From assembly GCA_041563475.1 (NCBI GenBank), contig JBFFMY010000037.1, positions 1-26,986 on the forward strand: a stretch of DNA of 26,986 nt, given 5' to 3'. The position numbers were made by a program, and so were the translations under genes. The notes beneath the pieces are model-generated. The model did no database searches, was not told the DNA's origin, and saw only the letters and a list, made by a program, of their open reading frames with translations. This DNA is from CAJXZP01 sp041563475. Lineage in GTDB: Bacteria; Bacteroidota; Bacteroidia; Flavobacteriales_G; Salibacteraceae. This document shows, one piece after another, positions 16,484 to 24,668 of this stretch (position 1 is the first letter of the stretch; each line of letters opens with the position of its first letter).

Positions 16484-18166
16484 ATGGGAAAGGTAAAATC
16501 TGACTTAGAAATCGCGCAAGCGGCAGAGTTAAATCACATCAGCACGATAGCCAAAAAAATTGGTGTTACAGAAGATGAAATTGAGATGTATGGTAAATAC
16601 AAAGCCAAACTACCTCTGAACTTAATAGATGACAAAAAGGTAGAAAAAAGTAATCTTATACTTGTAACCGCTTTAACTCCTACACCGGCTGGAGAAGGAA
16701 AAACAACCGTTACCATTGGTTTAACAGAGGGTTTAAATAAAATTGGCAAACAAGCTATGGCCGTTTTACGTGAACCGTCATTAGGTCCTGTTTTTGGAAT
16801 AAAAGGTGGAGCCGCTGGAGGTGGATACTCCCAAGTAATTCCTATGGAAGATATAAATCTTCATTTTACGGGTGATTTTAACGCTATTGAAAAGGCCAAT
16901 AATTTACTTTCTGCCGTTATTGATAATAATCTACAAAGTAAAACGCGTAACCTAGGTATTGATGGTAGAACCGTTACTTGGAAAAGGGTTATTGACATGA
17001 ATGATAGAGCATTACGTGATATTACAATTGGATTAGGTGGAACTGCAAATGGCATACCTCGCCAAGATGGGTTTAATATTACTGCAGCCTCTGAAATTAT
17101 GGCAATCCTTTGTATGAGTAAGGGTATTAAAGATTTAAAAGAAAAACTAGGAAATATTTATGTGGGTCAAACCTTTGACAAAAAACCGGTTTATGCCCGT
17201 GAATTAAATTGTGTAGGCGCGATGGCATTATTGCTAAAAGATGCTATTAAACCCAATTTGGTTCAAACATTAGAGCATAACCCCGTACTGATTCATGGAG
17301 GACCGTTTGCCAATATTGCGCAAGGAACCAATTCTATTATTGCTACCAAAATGGGAATGTCTTTATCAGAATACGTAGTTACCGAAGCAGGTTTTGGTGC
17401 CGATTTAGGTGCTGAAAAATTCTTTGATTTAAAATGTGCTCATGCAGGTTTAAAACCTAAAACGGTGGTTTTAGTTGCTACTATTAGAGCATTACGTCAC
17501 CATGGTGGGGCTTTGAAAGAAGAATATAACACCCCAAGCGTAGAGCGTGTAACAACAGGTATGGCGAATGTTGAAAAGCATATCGAAAACTTGAAAAAAT
17601 TCGGTTTGAATCCAGTTGTTGCTATTAACAATTTCATTTCCGATACAGACGAAGAAATCAAAATCGTTATTGATCGTTGTGCGGCTGTTGGTGTAAAAGC
17701 TGTTCTTTCAGAAGGATGGGCTAAAGGTGGTGATGGAACCCAAGATTTAGCGCGTGCTGTAGTAGCTGAAATAGAATCGGGTACTGGAAATTTCAAACCT
17801 TTATACGACTGGAACTCTACCACTATTGTGGAAAAAATGGATAAAGTTGCGAAAGAGATTTATGGAGCGGATAGCGTTGAATTATCTGGTCAAGCACAAG
17901 TTGATTTGCGTAAAATTCAAGCATTGGGGATGGATAATCTACCTATTTGTATGGCGAAAACGCAAAATTCATTTTCGGATAACCCAAAAGTATTTGGAAG
18001 ACCAACTGGTTTCTCTGTAACGGTACGTGAATTTGAAATTGCCGCAGGTGCCGGTTTTATTGTGCCAATTTTGGGCCCAATGATGCGTATGCCTGGTTTA
18101 CCAGCAATACCTGCTTCTGAAGGTATGGATATTGATGAAAACGGTGTTGTAACAGGTTTGAGTTAA
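16484..18166 (+). CDS. fhs: formate-tetrahydrofolate ligase
   Basis: The 560-residue protein matches the normal family length (about 555-560). It has the nucleotide-binding loop TPTPAGEGKTT (65-75), followed by the diagnostic LREPSLGPVFGIKGGAAGGGYSQV stretch and the C-terminal PILGPMMRMPGLP. The enzyme joins formate to tetrahydrofolate using ATP to give 10-formyl-THF, feeding purine synthesis and C1 transfer. It is cytoplasmic. It is divergent from moeA and followed by a strong terminator and fdhD. The start ATG gives the expected N-terminus (MGKVKSDLEIA). The promoter is not obvious: the nearest -7-like match has one mismatch. Confidence 0.97.
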   Translation: MGKVKSDLEIAQAAELNHISTIAKKIGVTEDEIEMYGKYKAKLPLNLIDDKKVEKSNLILVTALTPTPAGEGKTTVTIGLTEGLNKIGKQAMAVLREPSLGPVFGIKGGAAGGGYSQVIPMEDINLHFTGDFNAIEKANNLLSAVIDNNLQSKTRNLGIDGRTVTWKRVIDMNDRALRDITIGLGGTANGIPRQDGFNITAASEIMAILCMSKGIKDLKEKLGNIYVGQTFDKKPVYARELNCVGAMALLLKDAIKPNLVQTLEHNPVLIHGGPFANIAQGTNSIIATKMGMSLSEYVVTEAGFGADLGAEKFFDLKCAHAGLKPKTVVLVATIRALRHHGGALKEEYNTPSVERVTTGMANVEKHIENLKKFGLNPVVAINNFISDTDEEIKIVIDRCAAVGVKAVLSEGWAKGGDGTQDLARAVVAEIESGTGNFKPLYDWNSTTIVEKMDKVAKEIYGADSVELSGQAQVDLRKIQALGMDNLPICMAKTQNSFSDNPKVFGRPTGFSVTVREFEIAAGAGFIVPILGPMMRMPGLPAIPASEGMDIDENGVVTGLS

Positions 18167-18193
18167 ACTATTCAGGTTACTTAATAAAATAGC

Positions 18194-18229
18194 AAGCTGC
18201 CATGAAAATTATTATGGCAGCTTTTTTTT
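18194..18229 (+). terminator. intrinsic terminator after fhs
   Basis: A perfect ten-base stem, AAGCTGCCAT (18194-18203) with ATGGCAGCTT (18214-18223), has a ten-base loop and is followed by a run of eight T residues. This separates fhs from fdhD. Confidence 0.9.
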
Positions 18230-18275
18230 ATCTTCTTTGATTTTAAGTTAGAGAGTGATTTGATTAGTCTTCCAT

Positions 18276-18283
18276 TATATTTG
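18276..18283 (+). promoter_or_regulatory. -7 promoter element for fdhD
   Basis: TATATTTG exactly matches TAnnTTTG and lies 47 bases before the ATG at 18331. Together with the fhs terminator it shows that fdhD is a separate transcription unit. Confidence 0.55.
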
Positions 18284-18330
18284 ACGATTAGTTGAAATTA
18301 ACTTTCCGAAAAATTCCATTGAAAAAATAA

Positions 18331-19131
18331 ATGTCTATTTCCAAATATAAAGGAGTCAAAGTTGAACCGAATACCGTTAGCCAAGTAACGGATATGCTAA
18401 CCGTTGAAGACGCTTTGTCTATTTCTATAAATGGCGAAAAATTTATGGTTACAATGCGCACGCCTGGAGATGAGTTGGAACTGGTTCGTGGATTATTATA
18501 TTCAGAGGATATCTATCGAAGGATGCACCCTCCATTGCAAATCCAAACAGCCGAAATAGACAAGCAAGGGTATATTTCAAAATTAAATGTGACTATACCT
18601 GTGGAGTTTTTGGGTGACGGCTATAAAAATTCTCGTAGCCTACTCTCTGTTTCATCATGTGGTATTTGCGGGAAGCAAGATTTAATAGAAATTGTAAATC
18701 AAGAATCCATAATCCATGATGAGTTACACATTGGTTTACAGGAAATCAATGAAATGTATGCCACCATGGAAAAATCTCAACATCAATTTTCACAGTCTGG
18801 CGGAGTGCACGCGGCCGCCATATTTAATAAAGAACGAAAAATGCTATCCATAAAAGAAGATATTGGAAGACATAATGCCGTTGATAAAGTTATTGGGTCC
18901 CTACTGCTAGATTCTAAATTGAAGGAAGCTGAGTTTCTTCTGGTAAGCGGTCGTGTTTCTTATGAAATAGTAACCAAAGCATTTGCCGCACGAATTCCAT
19001 TTCTTGCTGCTGTTTCCGCACCTTCTTCCCTAGCGGTTGATTATGCCCAAGAACTAGGAATTACCTTAATGGGTTTTTGTCGCACAGACAAGTTTACCGT
19101 ATACGCAAACATTAACAGGGTTATAAATTAG
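18331..19131 (+). CDS. fdhD: formate dehydrogenase accessory sulfurtransferase FdhD
   Basis: The 266-residue protein matches FdhD length. The key motif SCGICG (109-114) carries two conserved Cys (110 and 113) that pass sulfur from the IscS persulfide to the molybdenum cofactor. Other family segments are PGDELELVRGLLYSED (45-60), QSGGVHAAA, KEDIGRHNAVDKVIG and SGRVSYEIVTKAFAARIPFLAAVSAPSSLAV. FdhD is needed for activity of formate dehydrogenase, so the organism probably encodes one elsewhere. It lies close to moeA and fhs, which suggests linked formate use. It is transcribed from its own promoter, and no partner gene follows on this strand. Confidence 0.96.
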   Translation: MSISKYKGVKVEPNTVSQVTDMLTVEDALSISINGEKFMVTMRTPGDELELVRGLLYSEDIYRRMHPPLQIQTAEIDKQGYISKLNVTIPVEFLGDGYKNSRSLLSVSSCGICGKQDLIEIVNQESIIHDELHIGLQEINEMYATMEKSQHQFSQSGGVHAAAIFNKERKMLSIKEDIGRHNAVDKVIGSLLLDSKLKEAEFLLVSGRVSYEIVTKAFAARIPFLAAVSAPSSLAVDYAQELGITLMGFCRTDKFTVYANINRVIN

Positions 19132-19132
19132 C

Positions 19133-19161
19133 ACAAAAAAAAGGCGAACTATTGTTCGCCT
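19133..19161 (-). terminator. terminator of the Cys/Met PLP-enzyme gene
   Basis: An eight-base stem AGGCGAAC/GTTCGCCT (19142-19161) is followed on the minus strand by eight T residues. The plus strand has no T run there, so it mainly serves the 19185-20393 gene. Confidence 0.8.
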
Positions 19162-19184
19162 CCTAAATACTAATCTTTTGACTT

Positions 19185-20393
19185 TTAAATCAACCCTATT
19201 CCTTTTAAACGTAAACGCATCGTTTCATAGGTTCTTTCGATATCCATATCCAGTCCTACTGACATACGCACTAAACCTGGACTTAAACCCATATCTCCTT
19301 GTTCGTCTTCTGGAATTTCAGATGAAGTACTGCTTCCAGGAGCACTAAACAATGTTTTATAAAACCCTAGACTAACCGCTAAATAACCCACGTTATCTTC
19401 TTGCATGGCGTTCATGAGCTTATACGCATTTTCTTTCGTTTGACAATCTATCAGAACCATCCCACCATAACCATAGGCCTTATTTCTTTGAGATTCCATT
19501 AAATCTGCCGATGGATGATCAGGTAAACCGGCATACCGCACCCGCATTCCATCCTTTTGCAAATTTTCAGCTAAATACAATGCGTTTTTCCCGTGTTGCA
19601 TCATTCGAATATGCAAAGTTCGTAGGTTTTTCAAAACACTCGCAGATCGAACACCATCCATTGTTGGACCTAAAAGCATGGTGCTTCCCGTATTTAAATC
19701 CATTAACGAATTAATAAATTCTTCTGTACCGCAAATGGCCCCTGCTACCGTATCGCTAGCACCATTAATAAACTTGGTTAATGAATGTATGACAACATCA
19801 GCACCTAATTTTATGGGTGAAAAAATCATTGGAGTAAACGTATTATCAATAACGAGTTGAATTCCATTTTTATGAGCTAATTCAGCCAAAGCTTTGATAT
19901 TTGCAATCTCCAAAAGTGGATTACTCATCGCCTCACAAAAAATCATTTTTGTATTCGGTTTAATAGCCTTTTTTACCGCCTCCAAATCCGTTGTATCCAA
20001 CATCGTTGTATGAATGTTGAATTTTGGTAAGTAAAAATGAAACAAGGAATATGTTCCACCATAAATGGTATGACTTGAAACAATATGATCTCCAGCTCCA
20101 CAAATTTGCATGGTAACATTTGAAATTGCAGCCATCCCTGACCCAACAACCTGGGCAGCTTCTGCACCTTCCATTTTTGCCAAAGCAGTAGCTAAATATT
20201 TATTGGATGGGTTCCAATGACGAGAATATAAAAAACAACCTTCTGTTTCTCCTCCAAAAGTACCCTCCATACTTTCCGCTTTCAAAAAGGTATAGGTTGA
20301 ACTGTCTGTAATTGATGGGTTTACACCTCCAAATTCTCCAAAGTTCTGTCTATCTTGCACCTCTGATGCGGGATCAAATTCTTTCTTAACCAT
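19185..20393 (-). CDS. Cys/Met metabolism PLP-dependent enzyme (gamma-lyase/gamma-synthase family)
   Basis: The 402-residue protein has the fold-type I features of this family: YSRHWNPS (56-63, phosphate-binding Tyr/Arg), VGSGMAAI (83-90), DNTFTPMI (183-190), PLP-binding Lys207 in HSLTKFINGASD and the C-terminal RMSVGLDMDIER. It could be cystathionine gamma-lyase, cystathionine gamma-synthase, an O-acyl-homoserine sulfhydrylase or methionine gamma-lyase. At the position of the active-site Cys typical of true methionine gamma-lyases, it has Gly (IYGGTYSLF, about 113), which argues against methionine gamma-lyase. It is cytoplasmic and probably acts in sulfur amino acid metabolism. It is transcribed alone, from a promoter at 20414-20421. 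Confidence 0.88.
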   Translation of the reverse strand: MVKKEFDPASEVQDRQNFGEFGGVNPSITDSSTYTFLKAESMEGTFGGETEGCFLYSRHWNPSNKYLATALAKMEGAEAAQVVGSGMAAISNVTMQICGAGDHIVSSHTIYGGTYSLFHFYLPKFNIHTTMLDTTDLEAVKKAIKPNTKMIFCEAMSNPLLEIANIKALAELAHKNGIQLVIDNTFTPMIFSPIKLGADVVIHSLTKFINGASDTVAGAICGTEEFINSLMDLNTGSTMLLGPTMDGVRSASVLKNLRTLHIRMMQHGKNALYLAENLQKDGMRVRYAGLPDHPSADLMESQRNKAYGYGGMVLIDCQTKENAYKLMNAMQEDNVGYLAVSLGFYKTLFSAPGSSTSSEIPEDEQGDMGLSPGLVRMSVGLDMDIERTYETMRLRLKGIGLI

Positions 20394-20413
20394 TTGTTAC
20401 TGTTTTAGGTTGC

Positions 20414-20421
20414 CAAATGTA
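20414..20421 (-). promoter_or_regulatory. -7 promoter element for the Cys/Met PLP-enzyme gene
   Basis: On the minus strand this reads TACATTTG, an exact TAnnTTTG match 20 bases before the ATG at 20393. Confidence 0.55.
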
Positions 20422-20565
20422 ACATTCAAAATCAAAAAAAATGGTGATATTCATTGGTGTTTTCTGATTAGTTTACTAAAGAGCCTTCTTTTCCATTTCA
20501 GGTTTTTTTTCTAGATGGATGCATTTTGACCCCTTAATATATTCGGCTGAACTATTCTATATACC

Positions 20566-20573
20566 TATATTTG
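20566..20573 (+). promoter_or_regulatory. promoter element abutting the M43 protease start (leaderless transcript likely)
   Basis: TATATTTG matches TAnnTTTG, with four bases (ACCC) before the ATG at 20578. A TGA stop lies in frame just upstream, so no earlier start is possible, and a signal peptide begins exactly at this ATG. The transcript would start at or beside the start codon. Confidence 0.55.
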
Positions 20574-20577
20574 ACCC

Positions 20578-21828
20578 ATGCAAAAATGGATTGCCACCGT
20601 ATTTTTTTTAGCTTTTTATTCTATTGGATTTTCCCAAACCAATGCTGATTATATCCGCTGTGGGCAACAAAGCTTGAGTGATATCATTCATTCCCAAAAC
20701 CCAAAATTAGATTCTATTTTACGGGAAAATGAATTTGAAATTCAACGTTGGATCTCCTCGAATAAAAAAAATGCGACTATTCAAAGTGTTATTACTATTC
20801 CAGTTGTTTTTCATGTTTTATATAACACGACTGAACAGAATTTACCTGACGAACAATTAGTAAACCAATTGGATGTTATGAATCGCGATTTTAGAAGGCA
20901 AAATCCTGATTCAGTGCTAACACCTACCCGATTTAAACCTATTTCAGCCGATACTGAAATTGAATTTTGTTTGGCTCAACAAACTCCAGATGGACAACCC
21001 ACTAATGGAATTATTCGAAAAGATGTAAATCAATCCAATATTGGAAGCACCAAAAATTACTATCAACCTAACCTTGGAGGTACTCAAATTTGGGACCCTC
21101 GGTATTATTTGAATGTTTGGATTTGTGAGATTAATGATACCTTATTAGGTTTCACATACTTACCTGGCGAGGCACAGCCGAATTTTGATGGTGTAGTATT
21201 AAACTACAAAGTTTGTGGAGATGGTTTACCTACTAAGCCTCCCTACAACAAGGGTAGGACATTAGTTCATGAGGTAGGTCATTGGCTTGGATTACAACAC
21301 CCCTGGGGGCCTAAGGAAGGGTGCAATTATGATGATGCTATTTCGGATACTCCGCTTCAAGAAAAACCAAATTCTGGCTGTCCCAATCAACCTGTAATTT
21401 CATGTAATAATGGTCCCAATGGCGATATGTATATGAATTATATGGATTATACCTATGATAATTGTCAAACCGCATTTACCTACGGACAAAGAGATAGAAT
21501 GCAAGGAACTTTAAATACAACTAGAAAATTGTTACTAAACTCGAATGGATGTTCTTTGCCGGATACCACTGCTCCATTTGTTGAATTTGTAGAAGTTTTG
21601 AGCAACCCCATTACCACTCTTTTAACGCTGCGATTTAATTTGAGTAGTACACAAAATGCGGAAATATTAATTTATGATATTACTGGAAAGCTAATTTATG
21701 TTGAAAATAAAACCGTTGAAATTGAACGGATATATATAGATTTTTCAGTATTCCAAGCAGGATCTTACATTGTAAAAGCTTTAACGTCCACTGTTCAATC
21801 TACCTTTAAAATTGTTAAAATAGAATGA
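20578..21828 (+). CDS. secreted M43 (pappalysin-like) zinc metalloprotease with T9SS sorting domain
   Basis: The 416-residue protein has a signal peptide (to FSQ, residue 20), a pro-like region, and a metzincin catalytic domain. The domain carries HEVGHWLGLQH (231-241), with zinc ligands His231, His235 and His241 and catalytic Glu232, and a Met-turn in MNYMDYT (286-292). Several Cys (for example 183, 213, 249, 268, 276, 296) could form disulfides, as in M43B enzymes. The last part (about 335-416) resembles a T9SS type A sorting domain (LSNPITTLLTLRF, YDITGKLIYVE, FQAGSYIVKA), though the usual YPNP is reduced to SNP. It is expected to cleave proteins or peptides outside the cell. The stop overlaps the menF start by four bases (ATGA), so the two are coupled. 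Confidence 0.93.
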   Translation: MQKWIATVFFLAFYSIGFSQTNADYIRCGQQSLSDIIHSQNPKLDSILRENEFEIQRWISSNKKNATIQSVITIPVVFHVLYNTTEQNLPDEQLVNQLDVMNRDFRRQNPDSVLTPTRFKPISADTEIEFCLAQQTPDGQPTNGIIRKDVNQSNIGSTKNYYQPNLGGTQIWDPRYYLNVWICEINDTLLGFTYLPGEAQPNFDGVVLNYKVCGDGLPTKPPYNKGRTLVHEVGHWLGLQHPWGPKEGCNYDDAISDTPLQEKPNSGCPNQPVISCNNGPNGDMYMNYMDYTYDNCQTAFTYGQRDRMQGTLNTTRKLLLNSNGCSLPDTTAPFVEFVEVLSNPITTLLTLRFNLSSTQNAEILIYDITGKLIYVENKTVEIERIYIDFSVFQAGSYIVKALTSTVQSTFKIVKIE

Positions 21829-22895
21829 GCATTGATTTAAAAATAATCTTAAATACCTGCCTTCAAAAAAATTTAAATTTTGTAGCGTATTCTCTTCCCA
21901 AAACAGAGGAGTTTACCGTCATAATTGAACACCCGAAGTCAAAATCTAATGAGAAATCAGGTTTCATTTTTCATCCCTATGAAATCTCAAATGAAAACCC
22001 AATTGTTTTTATACCAAAAGATTTCGAGATTAAGTCCTCTACTATATCAGAAAAAATTATAGCACAGATTGATGCGTTACCAAGTAATCCTTTACCAGAT
22101 TTCCAACCTTCGGTTGGTGAAATTAGTAAATCAAACTACTTAAAAGCACTAAACAAAGGAATTGAAACCTTGAATCGTGGGGAGTTAAATAAATTTATTT
22201 ATTCTAGAATCTTCAGCTATCCAACTAATATAGATTTTGATGTGTCGAACTATTTAATTTCTTTGCGTAATTCACACGAAACTGCTTTCGTTTATTTCAT
22301 AAATCATAGGGATTGCGGGCGTTGGGTTGGAGCTACACCCGAAACTTTGTTAGAATGGAATGGTTCTAGGATTACTACCATGTCGCTTGCTGGAACCCAA
22401 CCAAATTCAGAAAAAGAAATTATTTGGGAACAAAAAGAAATAGAAGAACAACAGTATGTTACGCACTATATTGAATCCAAATTTTTTGACCGTAACATTG
22501 ATTTCATTTCTGGAAATACAGAAACAATTTCAGCGGGTCCTGTTGTCCACCTTCAAACAAAAATTGAATCAAAATCACCTGTTAGTTTTTCAGAAAGTTT
22601 GGAAATGGCGCGTCTATTACATCCTACTCCTGCCATTTGTGGCGTACCCACCAGAAAAGCAAAAAAGATAATTCAAGATTTAGAAATCCATAACCGAAGG
22701 TATTACACTGGTTATTTGGGAATTATAGAGCCTGAGGAAAGTCTTCAATTATTTGTGAATCTAAGGTGTATGCAGGTTTTTCCAAACAGTTTAGCTTTGT
22801 ATGTTGGTGGCGGGATTACAGCAGATTCAATTGCCGAAAAAGAATGGAAAGAAACCCAAATTAAAGCACAAACTTTATTGCAGGTACTTTCATAA
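21825..22895 (+). CDS. menF: isochorismate synthase (chorismate-binding family)
   Basis: The 356-residue protein has the chorismate-binding fold: SKSNYLKALNKGIETLNRGELNKFIYSR, then WVGATPETLLEW, the SLAGTQPNSEKEIIW stretch, HPTPAICGVPT and YYTGYLGI, ending in GGGITADSIAEKEW. These are the active-site and Mg-binding segments of isochorismate synthases. It is shorter than EntC/MenF (about 390-430), with a reduced N-terminal part, as in many Bacteroidota. It converts chorismate to isochorismate, the first committed step of menaquinone synthesis. It is followed directly by menD, which supports MenF over a siderophore function. Its start overlaps the M43 protease stop by four bases. Confidence 0.93.
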   Translation: MSIDLKIILNTCLQKNLNFVAYSLPKTEEFTVIIEHPKSKSNEKSGFIFHPYEISNENPIVFIPKDFEIKSSTISEKIIAQIDALPSNPLPDFQPSVGEISKSNYLKALNKGIETLNRGELNKFIYSRIFSYPTNIDFDVSNYLISLRNSHETAFVYFINHRDCGRWVGATPETLLEWNGSRITTMSLAGTQPNSEKEIIWEQKEIEEQQYVTHYIESKFFDRNIDFISGNTETISAGPVVHLQTKIESKSPVSFSESLEMARLLHPTPAICGVPTRKAKKIIQDLEIHNRRYYTGYLGIIEPEESLQLFVNLRCMQVFPNSLALYVGGGITADSIAEKEWKETQIKAQTLLQVLS

Positions 22896-22923
22896 ATTAC
22901 AAATTAAAAAAGTCATTTCCATA

Positions 22924-24612
22924 TTGGAAACAACAGATAAAAAAAGCGCTCAGCAACTCACCGAAATTCTTTGGCAGAAAGGAGTTGAACATATTGTTAT
23001 TTCTCCTGGATCTAGAAATGCACCATTAATTTTAGGTTTTACGGCTCATTCAAAATATACTTGTTATTCGGTGCCTGACGAACGTTCAGCCGCATTTATA
23101 GCATTAGGTGTTGCAGATGAAACAAAAAACCCTGTGGCACTCGTTTGCTCTTCTGGTTCTGCATTATTGAACTATTACCCTGCTATTGCAGAAGCATTTT
23201 ATAGACATATTCCTTTAATTGTTTTATCGGCTGATAGACCCGAGTTTTTAATTGATCAAGGAGATGGTCAAACAATTAGACAACAAAATGTATTTGCAAA
23301 TCATATCTTGTATTCTACCCAACTAGAGGAAAATCCAATTGAAAAGGAAGCAATTCTATTCAATGAACATAAAATAAATGAAGCGCTGAACATGGCCATT
23401 GAAACCGTTATTTCAAAACCTGGGCCAGTACATTTGAATCTTCCTTTCACAGAGCCATTATATAACAAGGTTACTATTGAAACCAATTCTTCACGGATAG
23501 TATTCACTAGCAAAGGAAGTTTTAAATTTCCGGATATTCAAATAGTTGAACTTACCCAATTAGTAAAATCGGCTACCCGAGTGATGATTTTGGTTGGACA
23601 ACAAGATTTCAATGAAGAATTACAAAAACTGTTAAACCAAATTTCAAAGGATACTTTAATTTTAACAGAAACCACTTCCAATATTCCTATTGAAAACTCA
23701 ATTTCCTGTATTGACCAACTAATAATGCCTTTAAGAGGGTCTAAAAAAGAAGACTTGCAACCAGATGTTTTAATCACTTTTGGGGGAAATGTGGTCTCGA
23801 AAAAAATTAAATCCTTTTTGCGTGAATTTTCGCCTAAACAACACTTTCATATTGAAAACACTACTACTCCACCAAATACCTATCAATGTTTAACTCATTC
23901 TATACAGGGTGCTCCTGAAGATTTTTTTCATCAAGTACCTATAAAGTCATCTGAGCCCAAAAGAAAATGGGTGAACAAGTGGATGGATAGAACGGAAAAA
24001 AGGAAAATTGCACATGCGAATTATTTGAATTCTATTTCGCATAGCGACATTAAAGTAATGGAATCTATTGTGAATCTGATCCCTGAAAATTGTATAGTCC
24101 ATTTAGCAAATAGCACCCCTGTTCGGTATGCACAGTTATTTCACTGGCCCAACCAAATAGAGTTCAAATCAAATAGAGGAACAAGTGGTATTGATGGAAT
24201 AGTATCCACTGCAATGGGGAACGCCATGGTTACAAATAAACCCGTTTATCTTATTGTTGGCGACATTTCATTTTTTTATGATACAAATGCCTGGTGGCAT
24301 CGGCATATCCCCGAAAACCTTAAGGTTGTTGTAATTAACAATTCAGGTGGGGGGATTTTTAGATTTATTGATGGACCTGCAAACACGGGTCAATTAGAAC
24401 AATTCTTTGAAACCACACAGAAAAACAGTGTTGAACATATTGCCAAGGGATTTGAAGTAGATTATTTTTGCGCCAATGACTTAAAGGAATTTGAAATTAA
24501 ATTTTCAGAATTAAAAAATCACACTAAATCGAGCATCTTAGAGGTTTTTACACCGCGTGAATCAAACGCAATTATGCTCAAAGATTACTTTAAAAGTTTA
24601 AAAATAAAATAG
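22924..24612 (+). CDS. menD: MenD, SEPHCHC synthase
   Basis: The frame is open from 22801, but the beginning overlaps menF and does not look like MenD. Comparison with the E. coli N-terminus places the start near TTG 22924 (METTDKKSAQQLTEIL after initiation), giving 562 residues against about 556 for E. coli. No ATG lies in the right place. The thiamine-diphosphate fold shows IVISPGSRNAPL, VPDERSAAFIALGVADE (catalytic Glu), LSADRPEFL, and the cofactor-binding NRGTSGIDGIVSTAMG and VVINNSGGGIFRFI. MenD adds the succinic semialdehyde unit from 2-oxoglutarate to isochorismate. It is 28 bases downstream of menF. The non-ATG start should be treated as provisional. Confidence 0.93.
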   Translation: METTDKKSAQQLTEILWQKGVEHIVISPGSRNAPLILGFTAHSKYTCYSVPDERSAAFIALGVADETKNPVALVCSSGSALLNYYPAIAEAFYRHIPLIVLSADRPEFLIDQGDGQTIRQQNVFANHILYSTQLEENPIEKEAILFNEHKINEALNMAIETVISKPGPVHLNLPFTEPLYNKVTIETNSSRIVFTSKGSFKFPDIQIVELTQLVKSATRVMILVGQQDFNEELQKLLNQISKDTLILTETTSNIPIENSISCIDQLIMPLRGSKKEDLQPDVLITFGGNVVSKKIKSFLREFSPKQHFHIENTTTPPNTYQCLTHSIQGAPEDFFHQVPIKSSEPKRKWVNKWMDRTEKRKIAHANYLNSISHSDIKVMESIVNLIPENCIVHLANSTPVRYAQLFHWPNQIEFKSNRGTSGIDGIVSTAMGNAMVTNKPVYLIVGDISFFYDTNAWWHRHIPENLKVVVINNSGGGIFRFIDGPANTGQLEQFFETTQKNSVEHIAKGFEVDYFCANDLKEFEIKFSELKNHTKSSILEVFTPRESNAIMLKDYFKSLKIK

Positions 24613-24619
24613 AACACAT

Positions 24620-24649
24620 AATTGTATTTGGTTAATTTCAAATACAATT
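24620..24649. repeat. inverted repeat between menD and menB
   Basis: AATTGTATTTG (24620-24630) and CAAATACAATT (24639-24649) form a perfect 11-base stem with an eight-base loop, seven bases after the menD stop and 19 before the menB ATG. The left arm resembles the -7 element (TGTATTTG, one mismatch). There is no T run, so an operator, RNA structure or weak attenuator is more likely than a terminator. Confidence 0.5.
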
Positions 24650-24668
24650 TCAATTCAAAATTAGAATT

